Of a stretch of 60,637 nt of DNA, positions 26,172 to 35,210 are shown one piece after another (position 1 is the stretch's first letter; each line of letters begins with the position of its first letter). This DNA is from Bacteroidales bacterium (lineage in GTDB: Bacteria; Bacteroidota; Bacteroidia; Bacteroidales; Muribaculaceae): assembly GCA_015061055.1 (NCBI GenBank), contig SUXH01000014.1, positions 1 to 60,637 of the forward strand, given 5' to 3'. Position numbers and translations under genes: made by a program. The notes beneath the pieces are model-generated. The model saw only the letters and a program-made list of their open reading frames with translations, had not been told where the DNA came from and did not search any database.

Positions 26172-26750
26172 TTAATAATTGTTCTTTTGAACTTCGAAGT
26201 AAGTTTGAGGGAATAAACAAGCCGGACAAGCCTTAGGAGCTTCGGTAGCTTCTACCACGTAACCGCAGTTGCGACATTGCCAATATACTTTACCATCTTT
26301 CTTGAATACTGTGTATTCTTCCACATTCTTCAATAGTGCCAAGTAGCGGTCTTCATGCGCTTTTTCAGCAATAGCGATAGCACGATACATAGCTGCGATA
26401 GCAGGGAAACCTTCTTCGGCTGCGACATCGGCAAACTTAGGATAATCGAGCGACCATTCTTCGTGTTCGCCTTCAGCAGCAGCTTTTAAGTTTTCGGCTG
26501 TTGTTCCAATCACACCTGCAGGGTAGCAAGCATTGATTTCAACCATTCCACCTTCTAAGAACTTGAACATACGTTTTGCGTGTTCTCTTTCTTGTTCGGC
26601 AGTTTCCATAAAAATAGCTGCTATTTGTTCGAAACCTTCTTCTTTTGCTTTTTCAGCAAAATAAGTATATCTCATTCTTGCTTGTGATTCACCGGCAAAC
26701 GACATCAATAGATGTTTTTCGGTTTGAGTTCCTTTTACACTTTTAGCCAT
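26172..26750 (-). CDS. rbr: Rubrerythrin
   Basis: 192 residues. An N-terminal four-helix ferritin-like diiron domain (ESQARMRYTYFAEKA, TAEQEREHAKRMF, AIAEKAHEDRY carry the Glu/His ligands) and a C-terminal rubredoxin-like iron site with CRNCGY and CPACLFP. It reduces hydrogen peroxide in anaerobes. It is transcribed alone from a minus-strand promoter at 26802-26809. Confidence 0.95.
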   Translation of the reverse strand: MAKSVKGTQTEKHLLMSFAGESQARMRYTYFAEKAKEEGFEQIAAIFMETAEQEREHAKRMFKFLEGGMVEINACYPAGVIGTTAENLKAAAEGEHEEWSLDYPKFADVAAEEGFPAIAAMYRAIAIAEKAHEDRYLALLKNVEEYTVFKKDGKVYWQCRNCGYVVEATEAPKACPACLFPQTYFEVQKNNY

Positions 26751-26801
26751 AGTAGTATTGTTTTAATTGTTCGTTTTTTGTTATTGTTTAGTTTTCTGAT
26801 A

Positions 26802-26809
26802 CAAAATTA
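26802..26809 (-). promoter_or_regulatory. -7 box (TAATTTTG) for rubrerythrin
   Basis: Minus-strand TAATTTTG, 52 bp upstream of the ATG at 26750, matching TAnnTTTG. Confidence 0.55.
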
Positions 26810-26896
26810 TAATTATGAGTGAAATTGTGCAACAGCTTATGTCTATCAACACATAGATTTTGTCAATTTTAGTGTGTAAGTGTTTGGTTATCAGTA

Positions 26897-28582
26897 TTAA
26901 AATACGATATTAAACCCTGCAAGTGCATTTATTTTTTGTGCTCCCATACCATAGAATATATCCCATTGCTTGTTGAGCAGATTGCTTACATTAACAAACA
27001 CTCCTATGGTTTGGTTCACTTGATAATATGTGTTTAATGACAAATTGTTCACGTTGTTTAATTTTGTTTTAGTCCAAGAAAACTCGTTGTCGTAGAGCGA
27101 AGCAGATGGGGTGTAGTAGTTGCGATTATTGCGCATTTCATATTCTAACGTAACAGATAGCGACTTGATTGGAATCACCTTAACACTTGCGGTTAAAATG
27201 GTTTTGGCTCGGTCGAGCCCGGTGAGATAACCTTTATCGTTATCTTGTGGAGCATACTCCACGATTGCCGAGAATTCCGCCAATTCGTTGTATTTGAGTC
27301 CTAATTCCACTCCTGCTTTCCACCCCTTGATGTCATAACTTCCTAATGTGGCATATATTGCCGATTCGCCATTTATAAGCAATTTCTCGTTCTTGAATGA
27401 ACCATATGCAAAAAACGGTTTGATGTGGAATCCCGAAACAGGTCCTATTTTAACTCCTACTTCTCCATTAAAAGGAGTGTAAGATGTACCTATTGGTGTG
27501 CTTGGTGCCAAATATCGGCACAATGCGTGATAGTTGCTCAAACTATTGATGCGTTTGCCTCCTATAATATTGGTATATACCGAGAACTTATCATCAAAAA
27601 TATAAGAAGCTTTCACATTTGGCGAGAATCTTATTTTTGCGCCATCATTTGCCGAAAAATCGAAATTCAATCCACCCGAAAGTTGGAATCGGTTGCCACT
27701 ATAGCGCACGTAAGGAGATGCTTTGAACATCGCGAACCAATCGGTGTCGTGAAGACTTATAATTTCGGAATACTTAAGATAGTTCACTGACGCATTAATA
27801 CCAATGAAGAGTGAGTTTATAGGAGCTTCGACAAAGGCTTTTAATCGAAGGTTGTTTTCTTTCAGTCCATCATCAATGTCTCGAGTGCTTTTAGAATAGC
27901 CGAAGTGATTATAGGACAATTCGCCTGTATATTGTATTTTTTTATTGTTGCCGTTCCACCCGATATGCATTCCAATCTCATTTGCTGTTTGGTCGAAATC
28001 CTCTTTGCTTGATGATACAGGTTCAGCACCATAATAGTTGAAGTGGTCAAGGTGATAATAAGCATTTGCTATCAGAGTTCCTTTTGAGAAAGCGTTGGAG
28101 AAATCCACAGCTAATACATTATCGTTGAACTTTTGCGTTTTAGGAGTTTCTCCGGCTAAAGGAGATGAATTTTTGCCTGCCCAAGTGGATGAATGTTGTA
28201 ACCACGTTTTTAAAGTCATTTCCTGGTTGTCGATAATCCTATATCCGGCACTTCCCACAATGTTCAATTGAGAACCTATACCCAAGTCGGCATATCCCTT
28301 TGATTTTGATACATTATGATTGCCATCGAGGCGATAAGGTTCAAATTTGTTGATAAAAACAGGTAATTCCGATGCACTCGACCAATTACTGTATAGAAGA
28401 TCCTTTTGCTCGACTTTGCTTTTAATCACATAAGGCAAGGTGCCGGGTTTAGTTACTTTCTGCTCAATCGGGACAAAGTCGGTTTCGATAGTGATTTCTT
28501 TGGTGAGCGAAGGGTCTTGTGCGAAAGTCGGGAACGCCAAACTACCCAAAACCAGAATTGTATATAGATAATTCAGTTTCAT
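26897..28582 (-). CDS. Outer-membrane beta-barrel protein, TonB-receptor-like without plug
   Basis: 561 residues with a signal peptide (about 1-21, ending TFAQ). There is no recognisable plug domain; repeated amphipathic strands fill the rest, and the end (NVSNLLNKQWDIFYGMGAQK, then GFNIVF) resembles TonB-dependent receptor barrels. It starts 5 bp after the stop of the 1015-residue TPR gene. Such TPR-barrel pairs occur in Bacteroidetes and suggest one outer-membrane complex. Function unknown. Confidence 0.8.
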   Translation of the reverse strand: MKLNYLYTILVLGSLAFPTFAQDPSLTKEITIETDFVPIEQKVTKPGTLPYVIKSKVEQKDLLYSNWSSASELPVFINKFEPYRLDGNHNVSKSKGYADLGIGSQLNIVGSAGYRIIDNQEMTLKTWLQHSSTWAGKNSSPLAGETPKTQKFNDNVLAVDFSNAFSKGTLIANAYYHLDHFNYYGAEPVSSSKEDFDQTANEIGMHIGWNGNNKKIQYTGELSYNHFGYSKSTRDIDDGLKENNLRLKAFVEAPINSLFIGINASVNYLKYSEIISLHDTDWFAMFKASPYVRYSGNRFQLSGGLNFDFSANDGAKIRFSPNVKASYIFDDKFSVYTNIIGGKRINSLSNYHALCRYLAPSTPIGTSYTPFNGEVGVKIGPVSGFHIKPFFAYGSFKNEKLLINGESAIYATLGSYDIKGWKAGVELGLKYNELAEFSAIVEYAPQDNDKGYLTGLDRAKTILTASVKVIPIKSLSVTLEYEMRNNRNYYTPSASLYDNEFSWTKTKLNNVNNLSLNTYYQVNQTIGVFVNVSNLLNKQWDIFYGMGAQKINALAGFNIVF

Positions 28583-28587
28583 ATTAC

Positions 28588-31500
28588 TTAGTTCTTAGAG
28601 TTGCTTTTATTCCATTTACTTAAACGAGATTCTATCATTTCGAAAATGTCATCATTCTTGCCCGGGTAACTGTTTTTGAGACTTTCCAAATACTCGGTAG
28701 CCTCGAAGGTGTTGCCTTGCTTGTGATACACATCGGCAAGGAGAATGAATGCTCGAGCAAGCCAATATTGATGCTCGGTTCCTGCATCAATCAATGAGTT
28801 GAGTGTCGCTTCGGCTTTACTTAGCTGATTCTTGTTGAATTGCAGTTCGGCAAGATAATAAGCGGACTGCGCGCCATATAAGTTGTTGGTGTTTTTAGCT
28901 AATTCTGAAAACAATTTACTTGCTTCGCTGTCGTTATCCTGTTTGTAGAATGCAAAAGCTCTACTGAACTTTATTTCATTATATTCTTCGGCTGTGAGAG
29001 CATTGTTTTCAAGAAGTTTGTTGGCATATTCAATAATAGTGTTATAATCGTTAAGCTTATTAGCTGAGCGGAATACTCCAAGTTGAGCAATAATACGATT
29101 GTCCTCGGTAGATGCTTTTGCTTCAAGTTGCTTGAAGGTGTCAAGAGCATCGTGGTATTTACCTTGCTGATTAAGAATTGATGCCTTCATGGTCAAAATA
29201 TCTTCAGCAAAAGTAATCTCACTGTTTTCCAATTCTATCTTGTTGAGAATAGCGAGCGATTCATCGTAGTTGCTGTTGTTGAAATAGTGCTTTGCAATGT
29301 AATAATTGGCGTTTGTTGCATAAGTACCTTGCGGATAAGATTTCAGATAATTCTTCATCTTGCTTATGTCGTTATTGTCCTTAATGTAAGCTTTCTCGGC
29401 AGCTTCAAAAGCAAGGCGTTCCATATCGCTCAAGTCGAGTTTGGGCGCATTGTCGAGAGTGTTTATAAACTTGCTGAGTTCAGCCAATTCATCTTTCTCG
29501 GCATAAATGAGCTTTAAGTCCTCAATAGCCACATTAGCTTCCTCACTTGAGGGATATTTTCTAAGAATGTCTTTATATGTTGCTATAGCATTATCTTCAT
29601 TATTGGAATTGCGTTCGGTTATGGCTTTGTTGAGCATTGCTTTACGAGCGTATTCGTTGTTGGGGTACATCCGAATAAGTTCGTTGAATGTGTCCACAGC
29701 CTTGTTGCTTTCGTTGAGAATCACATAGGCATCGCCTTGTTCGAGCATTGCCATAGGAATGAGTGAAGAAGACGGATATTTTGAGATAAGCGTTTTTATT
29801 TGTTTTACTTTTCCTGTGTAATCCTTAGAATACCCAAGCATCATAGCTTTTTGGTATAGAGCATAGTCGCCCGACGACTTTTCGTAATATTTTTGAGCTG
29901 TTTTGAAATCTCCGCGATAGTAGTAGATATCGCCGATACGATTATTAGCATCACTAACATTGTCGGCACTAAGTTTCTTGCTATCGATAGCCTTGTTGAA
30001 TGCTTTGCGAGCGTCATCGTACTTGTGTTGTTGGAAACGCGTATAGCCTAAATTAAAATATCCCAATCCATAGTTTGCGTCCGATTGAGTTGCGGATTTC
30101 AAGTATTCATTTTGATATTTTGCAGCTTGAGAGTAATCACCGCTGCGATAAGCACATTCACCGAGCCACAGACTTATCTGTTTGTCAAGGTCTCGATTGT
30201 GCTTGGCAAGTTTGCGTGCTTGCAATAAGAATTGTTGTGCTTGCGTAACCTTGTTGTTGGATAGAGCATCTACACCGAGATTATAAAGAACCACTTGCTT
30301 GGTCGCAGTAATCTCGTTGGAAGGTGTTTTAATGCGGTTGATACTTTCGAGAGCTTTTGTGTAATTGCCCCCTTTCATATACAAAGTAGAGAGATATTCA
30401 TTCACTTCATCGCTGTATTTTGAATTTGGGAAATGATTTAAGAACATCTCGAATATGTCGACTACGTTGCCTGATGACATAGTATCATTGGCATAAGCTA
30501 CAGCATAATTGTAGAACGCCGATTCCTTTGATGCTTTGCTGTAATCCATATCGGCAGCTTTCTTAAATGCCGCAATAGCCTTTGAAGTTACCCCTTGACG
30601 GCGATACACTTGCCCTAAATGATAATATGCACTTTGACCTAAAATATCATTTTCTTTGGTTGCATCGGTCAGCAGTTCGATAGCTTTATCATATTCTGCA
30701 TTGCGATAGTTGAGCACTCCGAGAATGTATTTGGCAGTCATCGCTGGAGAGTCTTCTACCGTAGAAAGATATTGAGAGATATATTTATAAGCATTCTTGT
30801 CGTCATCGTTTCTAAAATGAGCCTCGCCCACTATGCGATTCACCTCATTGGTCATTGAGTTGGGATGATTATTGGCAAGAAGTGATGTCCCAATATTGAT
30901 AGCTTCATTATAGTTGCCTTTAATGTAGTGTATTTGGCAAACATAATATTGAGCATTATGTCCGAGTTCACTATTTGTGTTGATTGAAGAAAACAACTTA
31001 AGAGCGTTGTTGTAATCTCCTTTTTCATAATCCATATATGCTGTGTAGAACTTAGAAGCATCATTATATTTCGGAGAACCTGTCAACGAGTTGAATAAAG
31101 CTTCCGCTTGTCGGCGGTGAGTGCTTACATTTTCTTTCGATAGTTTCTCTCCATTTACTACATCACCTTCTTTAGTTCTAAGATAAGAATATCCAAGTCG
31201 GTAAGTTATATCCTCGCTTTGCGATGTGGCAAGAGCATTGCGATTCACATTTCTATAAGCAGTGATAGCCGCTGCAAAATCGTTATCATAGAAATATATA
31301 TCACCTATTGTCGCAAGCGCATCGGAAGAATGAAACGAGGTAGGGTAATTTTCGATAAATTCTCGTAAAAGGCATAAGGCTCGATTGCTTTCCCCTTTGT
31401 TGTAATAGCTTTTGGCTATAAAAAAATCACTCTTTTCCTTGTCGGTAATATTAAGAGGTGAATTTTTGGCGTAAGAAAGTTGATCGATAGCGCCATTATA

Positions 31501-31635
31501 ATTTCCACATTCATACATCAATATTCCTCGTTCGATGTATCCATCAGGTCCGGAGTTAACAACAGAGTTCTGAGCTACAGAACTCAAAACAGCAGCTCCC
31601 ACTGCCAATCCGGCTATAAATCGTTTTATATTCAT
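28588..31635 (-). CDS. Large secreted TPR-repeat protein
   Basis: 1015 residues with a signal peptide (about 1-22, ending SVAQ). Nearly the whole mature protein is TPR helices (for example NNGAIDQL-like, GDIYFYDNDFAAAITAYRNV, NRIGDIYYYRGDFKTAQKYY), about 20-25 repeats. It is a periplasmic scaffold by its makeup, encoded with the barrel protein downstream. A TAAATTTG -7 box lies 29 bp upstream. Confidence 0.88.
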   Translation of the reverse strand: MNIKRFIAGLAVGAAVLSSVAQNSVVNSGPDGYIERGILMYECGNYNGAIDQLSYAKNSPLNITDKEKSDFFIAKSYYNKGESNRALCLLREFIENYPTSFHSSDALATIGDIYFYDNDFAAAITAYRNVNRNALATSQSEDITYRLGYSYLRTKEGDVVNGEKLSKENVSTHRRQAEALFNSLTGSPKYNDASKFYTAYMDYEKGDYNNALKLFSSINTNSELGHNAQYYVCQIHYIKGNYNEAINIGTSLLANNHPNSMTNEVNRIVGEAHFRNDDDKNAYKYISQYLSTVEDSPAMTAKYILGVLNYRNAEYDKAIELLTDATKENDILGQSAYYHLGQVYRRQGVTSKAIAAFKKAADMDYSKASKESAFYNYAVAYANDTMSSGNVVDIFEMFLNHFPNSKYSDEVNEYLSTLYMKGGNYTKALESINRIKTPSNEITATKQVVLYNLGVDALSNNKVTQAQQFLLQARKLAKHNRDLDKQISLWLGECAYRSGDYSQAAKYQNEYLKSATQSDANYGLGYFNLGYTRFQQHKYDDARKAFNKAIDSKKLSADNVSDANNRIGDIYYYRGDFKTAQKYYEKSSGDYALYQKAMMLGYSKDYTGKVKQIKTLISKYPSSSLIPMAMLEQGDAYVILNESNKAVDTFNELIRMYPNNEYARKAMLNKAITERNSNNEDNAIATYKDILRKYPSSEEANVAIEDLKLIYAEKDELAELSKFINTLDNAPKLDLSDMERLAFEAAEKAYIKDNNDISKMKNYLKSYPQGTYATNANYYIAKHYFNNSNYDESLAILNKIELENSEITFAEDILTMKASILNQQGKYHDALDTFKQLEAKASTEDNRIIAQLGVFRSANKLNDYNTIIEYANKLLENNALTAEEYNEIKFSRAFAFYKQDNDSEASKLFSELAKNTNNLYGAQSAYYLAELQFNKNQLSKAEATLNSLIDAGTEHQYWLARAFILLADVYHKQGNTFEATEYLESLKNSYPGKNDDIFEMIESRLSKWNKSNSKN

Positions 31636-31663
31636 ATAAGTTGTGTTGATTTCAATTTATAAG

Positions 31664-31671
31664 CAAATTTA
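31664..31671 (-). promoter_or_regulatory. -7 box (TAAATTTG) for the TPR-barrel pair
   Basis: Minus-strand TAAATTTG, 29 bp before the ATG at 31635. The rest of the 292-bp gap to 31927 holds no gene. Confidence 0.55.
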
Positions 31672-31867
31672 TATAAAAATATCGAGATGTCTACACCGAC
31701 GGAATAAAAATGTCAAGGTTGCCACAAATTATCTGCCATTGTTACCGTACTTTACGCGTTATTCACAAAAATGGTATTTTTAAAAACTTTGACTCAGTAA
31801 ACAATAAAAAAGTATCGAATATTTACGATTATTTCCACAACAGACCATACTTTTTAAAGTAAATAAG

Positions 31868-31875
31868 TACTTTTG
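31868..31875 (+). promoter_or_regulatory. -7 box (TACTTTTG) for the nuclease gene
   Basis: TACTTTTG fits TAnnTTTG and lies 52 bp before the ATG at 31928. Confidence 0.5.
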
Positions 31876-31927
31876 TTATGCGGAATTATTGGTGTAGATA
31901 AAAAAATATCATTAGAATAATACAACT

Positions 31928-32788
31928 ATGAAGCCACAATACATTATTGATAATGCAATTCGAGATAAAGAAGGTAAGCCTTATGGGGAAGGATACAATC
32001 ATGCAAAAACTGGTAGGTGTTATAATCGCTATATGAGTAATGAAGGTTGGAATAATTTCTTGACAGAAATATCCGAAGAACATCGCAAACAATACGAGGA
32101 TGGTGATGGTGGCGAATTAAAAGAGGGTAAATATCCTCCAAAGATGGCTTGCTATGGTTCATCAAGTAGAATCATATATACCCTCCTAAAGGGAGTTTAT
32201 GGCATTAAGTTCGAACACCCACTAAAAACATATGTGGGTGGTCGTTCTGCTAATTTAGACGTTTATCTTCGTGTCGACAACACTGATATTTTAGTAGAGG
32301 CAAAGTGTAGGGAGATATATGCAAAGCACTATAAAGTTAAGTCAAGCAGAGAGTATTGTAAAGTATATGAGCACATTAGAAACAGGCACGACAATTTCTC
32401 GTTTGATAAAGAGGATGTTAGCGATAATAATGGGAATGTGGATAGGAGAGTCTATAATTATAGTTTCTTTTACAACAACAAGCCTATTGTGCGCTTCGAC
32501 ATAAAACAACTAATGAGCCACTTCTTAGGTATTGCCGCAGGGGTATTAGAGTTGCGAGTCAAAGATAATATTCGTTTCGTATATTTCATCTATAATCCCA
32601 AAGAGTTGCAAAATATGGATTTGGAAACTATCTATGAGGAAACAATTAACGAAATTGAAAGTATTAACATTGTCGAGTTATTTAAATCCATATTTGAGTA
32701 TCAAAAGAAAAATTTAAAAATTGAAATGGGAATACCTAATTTTGAGTTTATTGTGGTAAGTCAAGATAATATTTTACAACATTTTTAG
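31928..32788 (+). CDS. PGN_0703-like putative restriction endonuclease (orphan)
   Basis: 286 residues. The PD-(D/E)xK core is visible: NLDVYL with Asp111, then ILVEAKC with Glu124 and Lys126, preceded by a conserved YGSSSR block. This fits the PGN_0703 family first named in Porphyromonas gingivalis. No methyltransferase or other partner is next to it, so it may be a solitary defence or repair nuclease. It has its own promoter and a terminator hairpin at 32863. Confidence 0.75.
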   Translation: MKPQYIIDNAIRDKEGKPYGEGYNHAKTGRCYNRYMSNEGWNNFLTEISEEHRKQYEDGDGGELKEGKYPPKMACYGSSSRIIYTLLKGVYGIKFEHPLKTYVGGRSANLDVYLRVDNTDILVEAKCREIYAKHYKVKSSREYCKVYEHIRNRHDNFSFDKEDVSDNNGNVDRRVYNYSFFYNNKPIVRFDIKQLMSHFLGIAAGVLELRVKDNIRFVYFIYNPKELQNMDLETIYEETINEIESINIVELFKSIFEYQKKNLKIEMGIPNFEFIVVSQDNILQHF

Positions 32789-32862
32789 TATGAAGATTCA
32801 ATACAATTTCCAAACTTTAGCAGTGTATTAATACTTTTGGGCTTATATTTTGTTTTTAGAAA

Positions 32863-32889
32863 AAAAAGTTGGGGGCGGTGCAACTTTTT
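32863..32889 (+). terminator. Terminator after the nuclease gene
   Basis: AAAAAGTTG (32863-32871) pairs with CAACTTTTT (32881-32889) around a G-rich loop. A G-rich stretch with no ORF follows to about 32950. Confidence 0.6.
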
Positions 32890-32949
32890 GGGTAGGTAGG
32901 TGCGTCTAATGCATAGAAAGGGACGAGGGAATTGCCTTGCGCGCGGTGG

Positions 32950-32967
32950 TTGGCTTGTCTTTTGCTA
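32950..32967 (+). promoter_or_regulatory. Candidate sigma-54 promoter of the outer-membrane receptor gene
   Basis: TTGGCTTGTCTTTTGCTA keeps GG (32952-32953) and GC (32964-32965) exactly 10 bases apart and matches TTGGC and TTGCT, but differs at ACG in the -24 block. It lies about 60 bp before the ATG at 33026. The start of transcription would be near 32977. Confidence 0.55.
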
Positions 32968-32983
32968 AATCTGAAACAGTTTT

Positions 32984-32999
32984 TTCGGCAGTTGCCGAA
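32984..32999 (+). promoter_or_regulatory. Palindrome in the receptor leader
   Basis: TTCGGCAGTTGCCGAA is a perfect 16-bp palindrome between the candidate sigma-54 promoter and the start codon. It could be an operator or a small RNA hairpin. Confidence 0.45.
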
Positions 33000-33025
33000 T
33001 AGTTTAATTTAAAAATCATCGAAAT

Positions 33026-35128
33026 ATGAAATCTATACTAATCGGGGCTATCAGCCTTGCTATACCTTTGTGTGCCTATGCTCAAACACCTGTCGATACT
33101 CTCGCAAATGGTGTGGAACTGAATGAAGTGGTGGTGAATGCCGCGCCTATAATAAGTAAAGCTGATCGTAAGTTACTCATTCCTAGTGCCGAACAGATAA
33201 AAGGGTCGGCGAATGGGGTGGATTTGCTTCGTAAACTAAATGTACCGGCTCTCATCGTTAGTCCTGTGGACCAATCTATCAAACTTGCATCAAATGGAAA
33301 GGTTGACCTTCGAATCAATGGACGTGCTGTGAGCGATAAGGATATTCAGTCGATAGACCCTCGCACTGTGATGCGTGTAGAGTATCATGACAGCCCTTCA
33401 CTACGTTATGGTGATGCTGAAGCAGTGATTGATTTTATTGTAAAGAATCCTACGTCGGGAGGTAGCTACAGTGCAAATATTACTCAAGGGCTAAATCGTG
33501 GTTATCACGATAATTATCATAACCTAAAACTTAATTATAAGAAATCGGAGTTTTCTATTCAAAACAATTTCAATCCTCGATGGGACTTAGGGCAATGGCG
33601 TGATAATACCGAATATTACACTCGCCCGGATGGCACTAAGTATGAACGAATTGAAGATGGTATTCCGGCTAATGCCGATAGGATTACTAATTGGAGTGCT
33701 GTGAGCTATAGTTTTACCGACCCCGATAAACAATTGCTATGGGTACAGGCGAGTATGTTCTTTGAAAACAATAAAAATTCTGATTATCAAGGAATTTTGA
33801 CCAATAGCGACACAGGTGAACGCTTCAAAATGAGCGATCTGAACTCGTCTAAGAGTTATAACCCTACACTTGATATTTATTATCAACGCAATTTGAAGAA
33901 AGATCAACTTCTTATGTTTAACATTGTAGGCTCAATTACTCCGAGTGAGAGTGAACGTACCTATATAGAAATTCCAATGATTGGTAGTAGCGAAAGCGAA
34001 TCGATGCCTTCTACATTCATCTCTAATCAAATTAAGGGCAAATCTTACAAACTTGTAGCTGAAGCTGACTATGAAAAAACATATAATAGTAGTCGTTTCA
34101 CAAGTGGAATAAAATATTCAGGCAGTTGGAGCAATAGTGAGTATATTATGATTAACCAGGAAAGCCATACCCATTGGGATAATTTCTATGCTTTCGGGGA
34201 GTATTGGCGAAGATTGGGTGAAAAGGTTGATTTTACGGTGGGTGCCGGAGCGGTTTATAATAAAAATATTACAAGTGATATTAAAACTACGACATTTAAT
34301 ATTCGTCCAAAGTTGAGTGTTCGCTATCGAGCAAGTAATACGTCTACGTTTAAATTCAATCTTTCGGCTTATGGGAATGCTCCTTCAATCTCACAACTCA
34401 CTGATGTACGTCAACAAATCGATAATGCACAAATGAGTGTAGGAAATGCTGAATTGAAAGATTACACCACCTATCGCACACAGTTGCAATATGAGTTTAT
34501 GAAAGGTTCCTTCTATGGCTATCTTCGCTCAACCTATCGTTTTAGTGACAAACCAATTATGGAATATAAATATTGGGAGGGTGAAAACATAGTAAGTTCA
34601 TTTGCTAATCACAAGAATGCTCATATTTTCAATCACGAAATGCACTTAGCTGTGAATAATTGGAAAAATTGGTTGTCGGCAAATATTCATATGGGGTATA
34701 ATCGCTATATTATGCATGGGAATGACTATACCCACACATATAACAATTACTATTGGAACGGCTATGCCGAAATATCACATTGGGGCTGGAGTATTGGTGC
34801 ACAAGTTTCCACAAACTACAACTCATTTTGGGGCGAATCTCTCAACGGAGGAGAATCGGCACATATCATAGCCTTGATGTATGGCTATAAGAATGCAATA
34901 TTTATGCTCGGTTGTATGAATCCTTTCTCAAACGATTTCAAAATGGAATCTGCCAATCGTAACAGATATGCAGGTTATAATCGCACATCATATCTTCGTG
35001 CCACACAAAAACTTTGCGTATTTGGTGTGCGTTGGAACATAAATTGGGGACGCAAACACAAAAGTGGTTCAAAGCGCCTCAACAATTCTACAAATTCAGA
35101 ATCAGTTAAAGCCTCAGGCAAAGGCTGA
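33026..35128 (+). CDS. TonB-receptor-like outer-membrane protein (plug plus barrel)
   Basis: 700 residues with a signal peptide (about 1-20, ending CAYAQ). A plug-like part (about 30-145: ELNEVVVNAAP, then VDLRINGRAV and PRTVMRVEYHDSPSLRYGD) is followed by a large barrel, as in the OMP_b-brl_3 family. The carboxypeptidase-like N-terminal domain of many Bacteroidetes receptors is missing. It stands alone with no SusD partner. Cargo unknown. Its likely sigma-54 promoter sets it apart from most genes here. Confidence 0.85.
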   Translation: MKSILIGAISLAIPLCAYAQTPVDTLANGVELNEVVVNAAPIISKADRKLLIPSAEQIKGSANGVDLLRKLNVPALIVSPVDQSIKLASNGKVDLRINGRAVSDKDIQSIDPRTVMRVEYHDSPSLRYGDAEAVIDFIVKNPTSGGSYSANITQGLNRGYHDNYHNLKLNYKKSEFSIQNNFNPRWDLGQWRDNTEYYTRPDGTKYERIEDGIPANADRITNWSAVSYSFTDPDKQLLWVQASMFFENNKNSDYQGILTNSDTGERFKMSDLNSSKSYNPTLDIYYQRNLKKDQLLMFNIVGSITPSESERTYIEIPMIGSSESESMPSTFISNQIKGKSYKLVAEADYEKTYNSSRFTSGIKYSGSWSNSEYIMINQESHTHWDNFYAFGEYWRRLGEKVDFTVGAGAVYNKNITSDIKTTTFNIRPKLSVRYRASNTSTFKFNLSAYGNAPSISQLTDVRQQIDNAQMSVGNAELKDYTTYRTQLQYEFMKGSFYGYLRSTYRFSDKPIMEYKYWEGENIVSSFANHKNAHIFNHEMHLAVNNWKNWLSANIHMGYNRYIMHGNDYTHTYNNYYWNGYAEISHWGWSIGAQVSTNYNSFWGESLNGGESAHIIALMYGYKNAIFMLGCMNPFSNDFKMESANRNRYAGYNRTSYLRATQKLCVFGVRWNINWGRKHKSGSKRLNNSTNSESVKASGKG

Positions 35129-35150
35129 TATGTACAATCTATATCTAATT

Positions 35151-35187
35151 AAAATGAGGTGTGTCAGTAACTGGCACACCTCATTTT
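35151..35187. terminator. Bidirectional terminator, 17-bp stem
   Basis: AAAATGAGGTGTGTCAG (35151-35167) pairs with CTGGCACACCTCATTTT (35171-35187), one G-T pair, loop TAA. It serves two convergent genes. Confidence 0.9.
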
Positions 35188-35210
35188 GATTATTATAAAT
35201 TCTAAATTCT

